Assembly (NCBI RefSeq): GCF_021412585.1
Contig: NZ_JAKCMI010000044.1
Coordinates: 124,001 to 188,000, forward strand
DNA length: 64,000 bases
Direction: 5' to 3'
From: Halomonas alkalisoli
GTDB lineage: Bacteria; Pseudomonadota; Gammaproteobacteria; Pseudomonadales; Halomonadaceae
Notes under the pieces: model-generated
The model's database searches: none
The model's input: only the letters and a program-made list of their open reading frames with translations
Told to the model about the DNA's origin: nothing
Position numbers and translations under genes: made by a program
In this document: positions 45,616 to 54,415 of the stretch, one piece after another
Layout: each line of letters begins with the position of its first letter
How positions within the stretch are numbered: position 1 is the stretch's first letter

Positions 45616-46881
45616 ATGTTCAGCCGTGACATGCAGATTGCCGGTTTCGATGATGTCCTGTTCGATGCGATGCAGAAAGAGGTCGCTCGCCAGGAAGCAC
45701 ACATCGAGCTGATCGCCTCCGAGAACTATGCCAGCCCCCGCGTTCTCGAAGCCCAGGGCAGCCAGCTGACCAACAAGTACGCGGAAGGCTACCCCGGCAA
45801 GCGCTACTACGGCGGCTGCGAATACGTCGACATCGTCGAGCAGCTGGCCATCGACTATGCCAAGCAGCTGTTCGATGCCAGCTACGCCAACGTTCAGCCC
45901 CATTCTGGGTCCCAGGCCAACAGCGCCGTCTTCCAGGCGCTGGTCAAGCCGGGCGACACGGTGCTGGGCATGAGCCTCGACGCCGGCGGCCACCTGACCC
46001 ACGGTGCCAAGCCCAACTTCTCCGGCAAGCACTACAACGCCGTGCAGTACGGCATCGACGAGAGCGGTCGCATCGACTACGAGGAAGTGGCGAAGCTTGC
46101 CCGCGAGCACCAGCCGAAGATGATCATCGCCGGCTTCTCGGCCTACTCCCAGATCATCGACTGGGCCAAGTTCCGCGAGATCGCCGACGAGGTGGGGGCC
46201 TATCTGCTGGTCGACATGGCCCATGTGGCCGGCCTGGTCGCCGCCGGCGTCTACCCAACCCCGCTGCCCCACGCCCACGTGGTCACCACCACCACCCACA
46301 AGACCCTGCGTGGCCCCCGCGGCGGCCTGATCCTCTCCAGCGAGGGCGACGCCGAGATCGAGAAGAAGCTGCAGTCCGCGGTCTTCCCCGGCGGCCAGGG
46401 TGGCCCGCTGGAGCACGTCATCGCCGCCAAGGCGATCTGCTTCAAGGAAGCCATGGAGCCGCAATTCAAGGCCTACCAGCAGCAGGTGGTCAGGAATGCC
46501 CAGGTGATGGCCGGTGTGTTCATCGAACGCGGCTACGACATCGTTTCCGGCGGTACCGAAGACCACCTCTTCCTGCTCTCGCTGATCAAGCAGGGTCTGA
46601 CCGGCAAGGACGCGGATGCCGCCCTGGGCCGTGCCCACATCACCGTCAACAAGAACGCCGTGCCCGGCGATCCCCAGAGCCCCTTCGTCACTTCCGGCCT
46701 GCGCATCGGCACCCCGGCGGTGACCACTCGTGGCTTCGGTGAAGCCGAGTGCAGCGAACTGGCCGGCTGGATCTGCGACATCCTCGACGCCATGGCCAGG
46801 GGGGACGACACTACCGCTCTGGAAGCCGAGGTGAAGGGCAAGGTCGAGGGCGTCTGCGCGCGCTTCCCCGTCTATCGCTGA
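45616..46881 (+). CDS. glyA: Serine hydroxymethyltransferase
   Basis: A 421-residue PLP enzyme making glycine and methylene-tetrahydrofolate from serine. ELIASENYASP, GYPGKRYYGGCEYVD and NVQPHSGSQAN are diagnostic; the PLP lysine is in TTTTHKTLRGPRGG. I start at MFSRDMQIAGFDD, the common N-terminus; an alternative start seven codons upstream in frame is less likely. It is a single-gene unit with a strong terminator. Confidence 0.96.
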   Translation: MFSRDMQIAGFDDVLFDAMQKEVARQEAHIELIASENYASPRVLEAQGSQLTNKYAEGYPGKRYYGGCEYVDIVEQLAIDYAKQLFDASYANVQPHSGSQANSAVFQALVKPGDTVLGMSLDAGGHLTHGAKPNFSGKHYNAVQYGIDESGRIDYEEVAKLAREHQPKMIIAGFSAYSQIIDWAKFREIADEVGAYLLVDMAHVAGLVAAGVYPTPLPHAHVVTTTTHKTLRGPRGGLILSSEGDAEIEKKLQSAVFPGGQGGPLEHVIAAKAICFKEAMEPQFKAYQQQVVRNAQVMAGVFIERGYDIVSGGTEDHLFLLSLIKQGLTGKDADAALGRAHITVNKNAVPGDPQSPFVTSGLRIGTPAVTTRGFGEAECSELAGWICDILDAMARGDDTTALEAEVKGKVEGVCARFPVYR

Positions 46882-46920
46882 GCCATTCTAGCGCTGATCG
46901 TTTGGCCGCCCGAGCTAGTC

Positions 46921-46961
46921 CGCACCCCGCGCCGTTCTCACGGCGCGGGGTGCGGTTGTTT
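46921..46961 (+). terminator. Rho-independent terminator of glyA
   Basis: CGCACCCCGCGCCG and CGGCGCGGGGTGCG form a perfect 14-bp stem with loop TTCTCA, followed by GTTGTTT. Confidence 0.9.
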
Positions 46962-47065
46962 CATGCACGGAAATCTGTCGCTCCGCCGCTCAGTCTGTTA
47001 TTTTTCGTAAATATGCTCGGGGGTTGCGACCCCGCGGGCAGTAGCGACGGCGGGGGACGAGCGGC

Positions 47066-48859
47066 ATGGCGGAACAGCGGGGTGTGACGGAGCTGCACCA
47101 GGCCTTGAAGGCGTGCCGCGGCTCCTTCCTGTCGGTGGGCTTCTTCAGCCTGTTCGTGAACCTGCTGATGCTGGTGCCGGCCATCTACATGCTCCAGGTC
47201 TACGACCGGGTGCTTGCCACTCAGAGCGGCGAGACCCTGCTGATGCTGACCCTGGTGGTGGTCTTCTTGTTCACGGTGATGGGGCTGCTGGAGCTGGTAC
47301 GCTCACGCATGCTGGTGCGTATCGGCAACCGGCTGGACACACTGCTCAGCGCCCATCTATACCAGGCCATGTTCCGTCGCAGTTTGATCACGGAGGGGCG
47401 CCAGTCGGCCCAGCCACTGAGCGATCTCGGCACCCTGCGCCAGTTCTTCGCCGGCAGCGGCCTGTTGGCCTTTTTCGATGCGCCCTGGGTGCCAGTTTAC
47501 CTGGCGGTCCTCTTCTTGTTGCACCCTTGGCTGGGTCTCTTCGCCACCGGCGCCGCGGTGGTGCTGATGGTGCTTGCCCTCCTTAACGAGAAGCTGACCC
47601 AGCCGCTCCAGGCCGCTGCCAACGCCGAGCACATAAAGGCTCAGGAGCTAGCCGGCTCGAACCTGCGCAACGCGGAGGTATTGCATGCCATGGGTATGCT
47701 GCCCGCCATCATGGGGCGCTGGGCGCGCCGGCATCGCGACTACCTGGCTGGGCACTCCCGTGCTGCCGACCGTTCCGACACCCTGAGCAATACTTCCAAG
47801 ACCCTGCGCTTGCTGGCTCAGTCGCTGATTTTGGGGCTGGGGGCTTGGCTGGTGCTACGTGCCGAGCTGACCCCCGGGATGATGATAGCCGGCTCCATTA
47901 TCATGGGCCGTGCACTGGCACCCATCGATCGAATGATTGGTACCTGGAAGGGCTTCGTGGCCGCTCGGGGAGCCCATGGTCGCCTCCAGGATCTGCTGGT
48001 CAGTACGCCCCGCGAGCCCAGCCGCATGGCGCTGCCGGCGCCGAAGGGCGAGATGGTGCTGGAAGGTGTGGCCGCGGCCCCGCCCGGCCTGCGTACGCCG
48101 ACCCTGAGAGGGATCCAGTTCGCGGTGCCGGCGGGCGTCCACGTTGGCATCATCGGCCCCAGTGCGGCGGGCAAGTCGACTCTGGCCCGCGTGGTGCTCG
48201 GTGTCTGGCCGACCCTAGCCGGAACCGTGCGGCTAGATGGTGCGGACATTGAACACTGGAGCCGCGAGGCGCTGGGTCCCCACGTGGGCTACCTGCCCCA
48301 GGACATCGAGCTGTTCGACGGCAGCCTGGCCGAGAACATCGCTCGCTTCGGCGCGGTGGACCCAGAGCTGGTGGTGGCCGCAGCCCGCAAGGCCGGCGTT
48401 CACGAGATGGTCCTGGCGCTGCCCGAGGGCTACGACACCGTGATTTCGGTCGGTGGGGGAGCACTCTCCGGCGGCCAGCGCCAGCGCATCGCCCTGGCTC
48501 GGGCGCTCTACGGCAACCCGGTGATGGTGGTTCTCGATGAACCTAATGCAAGCCTCGACGACTTGGGCGAGCGGGCCCTGGCAGCTGCAATTCAGCGCCT
48601 GAAGGTCGAGGGGGTAACGCTGTTTGTGATCAGCCATCGCGTCAGCCTGCTGCGCGGCATGGACCGCCTGCTGGTGCTGCGCGAGGGGCAGATCCACCTC
48701 TATGGGCCCACCGAGCAGGTGATGGAGCGCATGCAGGGCAAGCCGGCGCCCCAGGCGCGGGTCGCGCGTGCCGGACGAGCGGCGGTGGTCGGGGCGGCCG
48801 GTGGCCGGGGCGGGAACGAGAGGGGCGGCACCGATTCGCCCGGGGAAGAAGCCTCATGA
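47066..48859 (+). CDS. Type I secretion ABC transporter (PrtD-like permease/ATPase)
   Basis: A 597-residue inner-membrane exporter. Six helices fill residues about 20-300, with no N-terminal C39 or C39-like domain, placing it in the PrtD/AprD/HasD group. The ATPase has Walker A GPSAAGKST, signature LSGGQRQRIALARAL and Walker B VMVVLDEPNASLD. The last 45 residues are a Gly/Arg/Ala-rich tail. Its stop overlaps the adaptor gene by four bases. Likely cargo: the two minus-strand genes that follow, one of which has RTX repeats. No outer-membrane factor gene lies beside it. Confidence 0.92.
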   Translation: MAEQRGVTELHQALKACRGSFLSVGFFSLFVNLLMLVPAIYMLQVYDRVLATQSGETLLMLTLVVVFLFTVMGLLELVRSRMLVRIGNRLDTLLSAHLYQAMFRRSLITEGRQSAQPLSDLGTLRQFFAGSGLLAFFDAPWVPVYLAVLFLLHPWLGLFATGAAVVLMVLALLNEKLTQPLQAAANAEHIKAQELAGSNLRNAEVLHAMGMLPAIMGRWARRHRDYLAGHSRAADRSDTLSNTSKTLRLLAQSLILGLGAWLVLRAELTPGMMIAGSIIMGRALAPIDRMIGTWKGFVAARGAHGRLQDLLVSTPREPSRMALPAPKGEMVLEGVAAAPPGLRTPTLRGIQFAVPAGVHVGIIGPSAAGKSTLARVVLGVWPTLAGTVRLDGADIEHWSREALGPHVGYLPQDIELFDGSLAENIARFGAVDPELVVAAARKAGVHEMVLALPEGYDTVISVGGGALSGGQRQRIALARALYGNPVMVVLDEPNASLDDLGERALAAAIQRLKVEGVTLFVISHRVSLLRGMDRLLVLREGQIHLYGPTEQVMERMQGKPAPQARVARAGRAAVVGAAGGRGGNERGGTDSPGEEAS

Positions 48860-50253
48860 GCGAGCAGGACAAGCGCAGCGTCCCTGCCGAACACCGCGGC
48901 GGCGTGCTGGGGCGCGCAGAGATCGACGTCACTCCCGCTACCCTGGAGGGCGAGTACAGCGAGAAGGTGCCGGTCAGCGACAGTGGCTACCGCCGCCTGG
49001 GCATGCTGGTGCTGGGGCTCGGCCTGGGCGGCTTCCTCCTCTGGGCCATGACGGCCTCCCTGGCGGTAGCGGTGGTAGCCCCGGGGCACGTGGCGGTGGA
49101 GTCCTTTCGGCGCACCGTCCAACACCTGGAGGGTGGCATCGTGCGCGAGATCCTGGTGGCCGATGGCGACCGGATCGAGGCGGGCCAGCCGCTGGTGGTG
49201 ATCGACGACATCCAGGCCCGCGGCGAGCTTCAGATCGTGCGTGCCCAGTACCTGGTCGGCCGCGCTACCGAGCTGCGCCTGCTGGCGGAACAGCACGGCG
49301 CCGAGCGGCTGGAACTGCCCGAGGAGCTCACCGCCAGCGACCTGCCGCGTGTGCAGGAGGTGCTGGCAGTGCAGCAGGCGTTGTTCGCCGCCCGGGGTCA
49401 CTCCCACCGCGCGACCCTGGAGGCGCTGGACGAGCAGGCCGAGCAGCTGCGTCGACAGATCGAGGGGCTGCAGGAGGTGGTGCGGATCAATGAGCTCCAT
49501 GCGGCTTCGCTACGCGCCGAGGAGCGCGACCTGCGCGGGCTCTTCGAGAAGGGCATGGTCAACAACCAGCGCCTGCGAGAGGTGGAGCGTGACCGGCTGG
49601 AACTCGAGAGCAGTATCGCCAGCCGCCGGTCGGATATCGCGAGGCTCGCCTCCCAAGTGAGCGAGAACCGCATGCAGCGCGAGATTCGTGATCAGGAGTT
49701 CCACAAGGAGGTGGGCGAGAAGCTCCGGGAAGCCCAGGCCCGGGTGACCGAGGCCGAGGAGCGCATTACGACCCTGCTGGATAAGGTGAGCCGCAGTACC
49801 GTTATCGCGCCAGTAGCCGGCACCGTGGTGGAGCGACGCGTACACTCCATCGGGGACGTAGTGCGCTCTGGTGACCCGCTGCTCGACATCGTGCCGGGAA
49901 ACGACCGTTTCGTGGTGGAGGCCCGGGTGCCGGACCGCGACGTCAACCAGCTCTACCCGGGCCAACCAGCCGAGATCCGTTTCTCTGCCTTCAACCAGCG
50001 TCTGACCAGCGTGATCCCCGCTGAGGTGATCTTCGTCAACGCCGACAGCCAAGTGGATGAGGTCACCGGTGCCCGTTTCTACCGGGTCCGGCTGCGGGTC
50101 ACCGAGGCGGGCGTTGAGCAGATGGGCGAGTCGATGCAACTGCTCTCCGGCATGCCTGCCGAAGTGATGATCCGCACCGGCGAGCGCACCTTTGCCAGCT
50201 ATATCGCCAAGCCCATCACCGACATGCTGGCCCGGGCCATCCGCGAGGAGTGA
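48856..50253 (+). CDS. HlyD-family type I secretion adaptor (PrtE-like)
   Basis: A 465-residue membrane-fusion protein linking the ABC exporter to an outer-membrane channel. A cytoplasmic start of about 45 residues leads to one membrane helix (MLVLGLGLGGFLLWAM). Then come the first lipoyl half (VAPGHVAVESFRRTVQHLEGG), a long coiled-coil hairpin (about 100-310), the second lipoyl half (STVIAPVAGTVVERRVHSIG), and a beta-barrel ending GMPAEVMIRTGERT. Translationally coupled to the exporter. Confidence 0.93.
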   Translation: MSEQDKRSVPAEHRGGVLGRAEIDVTPATLEGEYSEKVPVSDSGYRRLGMLVLGLGLGGFLLWAMTASLAVAVVAPGHVAVESFRRTVQHLEGGIVREILVADGDRIEAGQPLVVIDDIQARGELQIVRAQYLVGRATELRLLAEQHGAERLELPEELTASDLPRVQEVLAVQQALFAARGHSHRATLEALDEQAEQLRRQIEGLQEVVRINELHAASLRAEERDLRGLFEKGMVNNQRLREVERDRLELESSIASRRSDIARLASQVSENRMQREIRDQEFHKEVGEKLREAQARVTEAEERITTLLDKVSRSTVIAPVAGTVVERRVHSIGDVVRSGDPLLDIVPGNDRFVVEARVPDRDVNQLYPGQPAEIRFSAFNQRLTSVIPAEVIFVNADSQVDEVTGARFYRVRLRVTEAGVEQMGESMQLLSGMPAEVMIRTGERTFASYIAKPITDMLARAIREE

Positions 50254-50280
50254 CTCGGGCCAGCGTGTCGGTGGCCACCC

Positions 50281-53200
50281 TCAGGCAATCAGCCAGTCGT
50301 CGGTGAGCTGGAAGTCGTTGTACCAGATCTCGCGGGCTTCCTGGTTCCGCGCGAAGACGAAGAACATGCCGTCGGTCGCCTCCCCCACGGAATGCGTCGG
50401 CATCTGCGGGTCGCTCATGTTCTCTCCGTCACGGGTGCTGGTGATGAACAGGGTGCCCGGGTCGCCGGGGTCGAAGGAGAGCGCGTCCGCGCTGGAGGCC
50501 TTGAAGTAGATGTCTCCATAGGGGCGGTTGGTATTTTCCTGGTAGAAGACAAACAGCGTCTGGTTGTCCTCGTCATAGGCCAGGGTCGGGCGGCTCCCGC
50601 TGTGGGTCGCGGCATGCACCAGCACGGGCTCCTCCCAATTGCCCGGCATCCCCTTGATCGCCCAGAGAGCGTCCTTGTCGTCCTTCATGGTCATGATGAT
50701 AGAGCTCCCATCCCATAGCGCTGCGAGATGGTTGTCCAGCACCACCGCGTCGGTGATCGTATCGATCGTCCAGCCGCTGCCGTAGCCGGCGGGCGATGAG
50801 GGCGTTGGCTGGTAGGCGAATTTCCAGAGCCCTGTCGCGTCATCGCCATAGACCAGGCCGACGTGGTCGATGCCTTCCAACTGAAATGCCACGAAGTCGA
50901 CCTTGTTGTCCCCGTTACTGCCTGCGGTGGTCGAGGGACCAGCGTCGACGAGGGTCGTGGCCCAGTTTTCGAGGCTGCTGGAGGTGGGGTAGGCCAGCTT
51001 GAGTCCTTTATCGCCGCCAGCGGCCGAAGGACCGATCATGGCGACTACCGGATTACCGTTCTGGTCCAGGCCCAGCGACATCTCGGTGTTGCGCTGCCAT
51101 TCGGCGCCGGTCAGCTTGCCGCCGGATCCGGCCAGTCGCACCTCGATCTCGATCTCGAACGTGCCGGTCTGGGCGCTGTAGCCGAGCTGGTAAAGCCGCG
51201 GACTCGTTTCCGAGGGCCCGAAGTTGAGCACGTAGAGGGTGTCGGTGGCATCGTCCCAGGCGATGTCTGCCCGCCGCCCGCTTGTCAGCATGGTCGGGCT
51301 CGACTTGACCCAACCCCCCATGGTGCCGGGGTCCGGTAGAGAGCCATCGAAGCGGTAGACATGCCAGCCGGTCTGTTCCGGTAGCACGGCCCACCATTCG
51401 CCGTTGTGGAAGAAGCTCTTGGTGGCGTTGGTGTGCTCGAAGTTGCGCCGGTCGCTGGTGTTGAAGGCTGTTGCGATGTAAGAGGTCTCAAGCGGCAGTG
51501 GCGGCGGGCCGTCGCCCTCCGTAACGGCGATGCTTACCGTCGCTGGGTCGCTCAGCAGCAGGCCGTCGTAGGCTCGATAGGTGAAGCTGTCGTTGCCGAT
51601 AAAGCCGACATCGGGCGTGTAGGTGATGGTGCCGTCGGCGTTGATCGAGACGCTGCCGTTACTCGGCAAGGTAACGGCGCCCACCGTCAGTGGGTCGTCG
51701 TCCGGGTCGCTATCGTTGTCGAGTACCGCGATCTGTACCGCCAGTCCCTGGGTGGTCGAAGCGCTGTCGTCATTGGCCACCGGCGCGTTGTTCACGGGAC
51801 CGCCATCCGCGGTGGTGTACTCGACGATCAGGGTCGGCGGAGTCGAGCCCTCCGCCGAATGGAAGTCCCATCCGTCGGGGCCGAGGGGCAGGAATGCCCA
51901 GCCGTGATTTGCCTGGCCGTCGGCCCAGGCCTGCAGGCTGGTCGTGACGTCGAGCTGGGTGGTGCCGGCCGGGATGAAGCCGGTGTTGAGGTCGCTTGGT
52001 ATCATCGCCTCGATTCCATCGGCTTGAATGCCGTTCTCGAGACTGTTCCAGGTGGCACTGTCGCTCCAGGGCATCAGCATGCGGTGGAGGGTGGCGCCGT
52101 CCCCCTTGCTGGTAGTCTGAACGACCAGGGTGGCGGACAGGATGGTGGCGCCCAATGGGATCTGTCCGCTGGTGCTGCCGAAGATATCGTCGAAGCGCAG
52201 CAGCGCCTGCACCTCGCCCCCCTTGTCGACGCTATCGACCACCAACCTGGTCGACGATGCTCGACTGGTGCCTGGCTGCGCTTGGTGCAGGTAGGTGTCC
52301 ACTACGCCGAGATAGCCGGCGCTGCCGTGCTGGAACTGAATAGTCGTGCTGGCTGGCGGCGGCTCTTCTGCTTGATTCACGGTGATCAGGACCGTGGCGG
52401 GGTCACTCAGCAGGTCGCCGTCCGAGGCTCGATAGGTGAAGCTGTCGCTGCCGAAGAAGCCCGCGTCGGGGGTGTAGGTGATGGTGCCATCGGTGTTGAT
52501 CGAGACGCTGCCATTCGACGGCTGAGTGACGGTGCCCACCGTCAGCGGGTCGCCGTCCGGGTCGCTGTCGTTGGCCAGCACCGCGATCTGCACGGCTTGA
52601 CCCTGAGTAGTCGAGGCGGTGTCGTCATTGGCCACCGGCGGGCTGTTGGTCGGCTCCGCCTGGTTGACGGTAACCAGGACCGTGGCAGGGGCGCTCAGCA
52701 AGTCGCCGTCCGAGGCCTGATAGGTGAAGCTGTCGCTGCCGAAGAAGCCCTCGTCGGGAGTGTAGGTGATGGTGCCGTCGGCATTGATTGAGACGCTGCC
52801 GTTTGACGGCTGGGTGACGGCGCCCACCGTCAGAGGGTCGCCGTCCGGGTCGCTGTCGTTGTCTAGCACCGCGATCTGTACGGCCTTCCCCTCCAAGGTC
52901 GAGACGGTATCGTCGTTGGCGACCGGCGGGTTGTTGATCGGGGCCACCGGTGTATGGCTGTACTCGACTATCAGCCTGGGAGGCGTGTTGCCTTCGGCCG
53001 AGTCGAAACTCCAGCCATCGGGGCCGAGCGGCAGGAAGGCCCAGCCGAGGTTGGCCTGGCCATCGGCCCAGGCCTGCAGGCTAGTGGTCACGTCGAGCCG
53101 GGTGGTGCCGGTGGTGACGAAGCCTGTCTCGAGGTCTGGCTGCGCCAGGGCTTCGACGCCATCGGCCTGGATGCCGTTCTGCAGGCTGTCCCAGGTATCG

Positions 53201-54087
53201 CCGTCGCTCCAGGGCCGGAGCATGCGATGCAGGGTGGCACCGTCTCCCGAGGTGGTCGTCCGCAGTTCCAGGGTTGCGGATAGGATGGTGGCGCCCTGCG
53301 GGATCTGCCCGGTGGCGTCACCGAAGATGTCGTCGAATCGGACGAGGACCTGCATCTCGCCCCGGCGCTCCTCGCTGTCCACGGTCAGCGTCTTCTGGCT
53401 GCTCCGGTTGGCACGGGGTTGTCCCTCGTAGAGGAAGGTGTCCACGACGCCCGCATAGCCGTTCTGGCCCTGCTGGAACTGGCTCGTCGCGGTGATCGGC
53501 TCCTCCCCGGCCGCCGTGCTGGAACTCATGGCCAGGAATATCGATGAGTCCTCGGCATCCTCCTCCAGGGCCTGGAAGCTGACGATCTCGCCATCGTCGA
53601 GCAGTGCCTGGTCCTGCGTCTGCTCCGGAGAGGCTGTGGTCTCTTCCGCCTTTGCTTCAGGTTCGGTCGTCGAATCCGTGGCCGTCTCTTCCTCCGGCAG
53701 TGCCGTCGCCGTCACCTCCGGGGTGTCGTCGAGATGGGCGTCGTCAATGTCTGTGTCAGGGGCACCGTCAGGCTGGCGCTCTTCGTCGCTCTCGCGGGTC
53801 TCTTCCATGGGCTCATCGGTCTGAGTGTCCGCCGGAATGTTCGGAGGCGTCTCGTCCTCCGGGGCGACCTCGGCCTCCGCTGCTGTCGGTGTCTGGTCGG
53901 TGCTGCCCGTTGGCGTTATCTCGTCGGCCTCTGGCACCCCTTCATTATCAGGATCTGGCGGCGCCTGGGCCTGGCCGCGCCTTTCCTCGTTGTCGCCCGC
54001 CCGCCCGCGGGGAAGCGGGCGGCTGGACTCGAAGCGGGTCTCGAGCAGGTCGGTATCGAGATCGTCCGACTGGGGTGAGGTGGACAT
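50281..54087 (-). CDS. Large modular surface-type protein with DNRLRE and cadherin-like domains, putative T1SS substrate
   Basis: A 1268-residue protein with no signal peptide. Residues 1-195 are a disordered, Glu/Asp/Thr/Pro-rich stretch. A DNRLRE-type domain (about 200-378; ATILSATLELRTTTSGDGA) is followed by two cadherin-like tandem repeats (about 384-475 and 481-572; VANDDT, then DNDSDPDGDPLTVG). A second DNRLRE domain (about 580-757) and a third repeat (about 764-856) come next. The last 400 residues are a beta-rich region with sialidase- or propeller-like patterns (RPTLAYDEDNQTLFVFYQE) that I cannot assign. It ends DDWLIA, acidic then hydrophobic, like C-terminal type I signals. GGGGG precedes the ATG. 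Position opposite a T1SS pair suggests that system exports it. Confidence 0.82.
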   Translation of the reverse strand: MSTSPQSDDLDTDLLETRFESSRPLPRGRAGDNEERRGQAQAPPDPDNEGVPEADEITPTGSTDQTPTAAEAEVAPEDETPPNIPADTQTDEPMEETRESDEERQPDGAPDTDIDDAHLDDTPEVTATALPEEETATDSTTEPEAKAEETTASPEQTQDQALLDDGEIVSFQALEEDAEDSSIFLAMSSSTAAGEEPITATSQFQQGQNGYAGVVDTFLYEGQPRANRSSQKTLTVDSEERRGEMQVLVRFDDIFGDATGQIPQGATILSATLELRTTTSGDGATLHRMLRPWSDGDTWDSLQNGIQADGVEALAQPDLETGFVTTGTTRLDVTTSLQAWADGQANLGWAFLPLGPDGWSFDSAEGNTPPRLIVEYSHTPVAPINNPPVANDDTVSTLEGKAVQIAVLDNDSDPDGDPLTVGAVTQPSNGSVSINADGTITYTPDEGFFGSDSFTYQASDGDLLSAPATVLVTVNQAEPTNSPPVANDDTASTTQGQAVQIAVLANDSDPDGDPLTVGTVTQPSNGSVSINTDGTITYTPDAGFFGSDSFTYRASDGDLLSDPATVLITVNQAEEPPPASTTIQFQHGSAGYLGVVDTYLHQAQPGTSRASSTRLVVDSVDKGGEVQALLRFDDIFGSTSGQIPLGATILSATLVVQTTSKGDGATLHRMLMPWSDSATWNSLENGIQADGIEAMIPSDLNTGFIPAGTTQLDVTTSLQAWADGQANHGWAFLPLGPDGWDFHSAEGSTPPTLIVEYTTADGGPVNNAPVANDDSASTTQGLAVQIAVLDNDSDPDDDPLTVGAVTLPSNGSVSINADGTITYTPDVGFIGNDSFTYRAYDGLLLSDPATVSIAVTEGDGPPPLPLETSYIATAFNTSDRRNFEHTNATKSFFHNGEWWAVLPEQTGWHVYRFDGSLPDPGTMGGWVKSSPTMLTSGRRADIAWDDATDTLYVLNFGPSETSPRLYQLGYSAQTGTFEIEIEVRLAGSGGKLTGAEWQRNTEMSLGLDQNGNPVVAMIGPSAAGGDKGLKLAYPTSSSLENWATTLVDAGPSTTAGSNGDNKVDFVAFQLEGIDHVGLVYGDDATGLWKFAYQPTPSSPAGYGSGWTIDTITDAVVLDNHLAALWDGSSIIMTMKDDKDALWAIKGMPGNWEEPVLVHAATHSGSRPTLAYDEDNQTLFVFYQENTNRPYGDIYFKASSADALSFDPGDPGTLFITSTRDGENMSDPQMPTHSVGEATDGMFFVFARNQEAREIWYNDFQLTDDWLIA

Positions 54088-54240
54088 GGCAGCCCCCTGT
54101 AACGGTGCGGTTGAGTTGCTTCCTTACTGGCAGGCGTTAGCCGGGACGCTGTCCCGCGTTGCTTTATGTAATGTTAGGTCTCGGGTCGGGGGGCACCATC
54201 CCAAGATTTGATGGATCTCCAGCTCAAAATTTCCATGCGC

Positions 54241-54267
54241 TTCCGCTCAGGGAATGCCCTGAGGGAA
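54241..54267. repeat. Hairpin upstream of the large modular protein gene
   Basis: CTCAGGG-AATG-CCCTGAG is a perfect 7-bp stem, extended by TTCC/GGAA with a bulged G. TTTCCA and TGGAAA further out could pair as well. It stands in the 328-base gap between the large-protein start and the RTX gene end, which otherwise holds the RTX terminator and no gene. Confidence 0.55.
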
Positions 54268-54360
54268 CGAGTGTCGTGGATGGAAAAGTTACTGCGAGCG
54301 GGGTGAGGAGTGACTAAGTATCAGGGACTGGTTGACGCTTCAAGAGGGGACAAACAAGAC

Positions 54361-54382
54361 AGGGCTGCCATTCGACAGCCCT
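54361..54382 (-). terminator. Terminator after the RTX protein gene
   Basis: On the minus strand AGGGCTGTC-GAAT-GGCAGCCCT gives a 9-bp stem with one G-T pair, followed by GTCTTGTTTGT. It would end the RTX transcript before the large-protein gene, so the two are probably separate units. Confidence 0.7.
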
Positions 54383-54415
54383 TCCTTCCGTGCCTGAGTT
54401 CAAGCAGCTTGGCTA

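Noticed and set aside
47016..47035. GGGGT-TGCG-ACCCC stem before the T1SS exporter
   Set aside because: Considered as a second c-di-GMP aptamer, but none of the conserved core (GGGACG, AAAGCC, GGGTTGCC) is present.
51406..52791. 461-codon plus-strand open frame
   Set aside because: Antisense to the cadherin-like repeats; its apparent repeats mirror those of the real protein.
50281..54087. CRISPR or DNA-level tandem repeat explanation for the repeats
   Set aside because: The repeats are about 276-300 bases, diverged at third positions and in frame, so they are protein domains.
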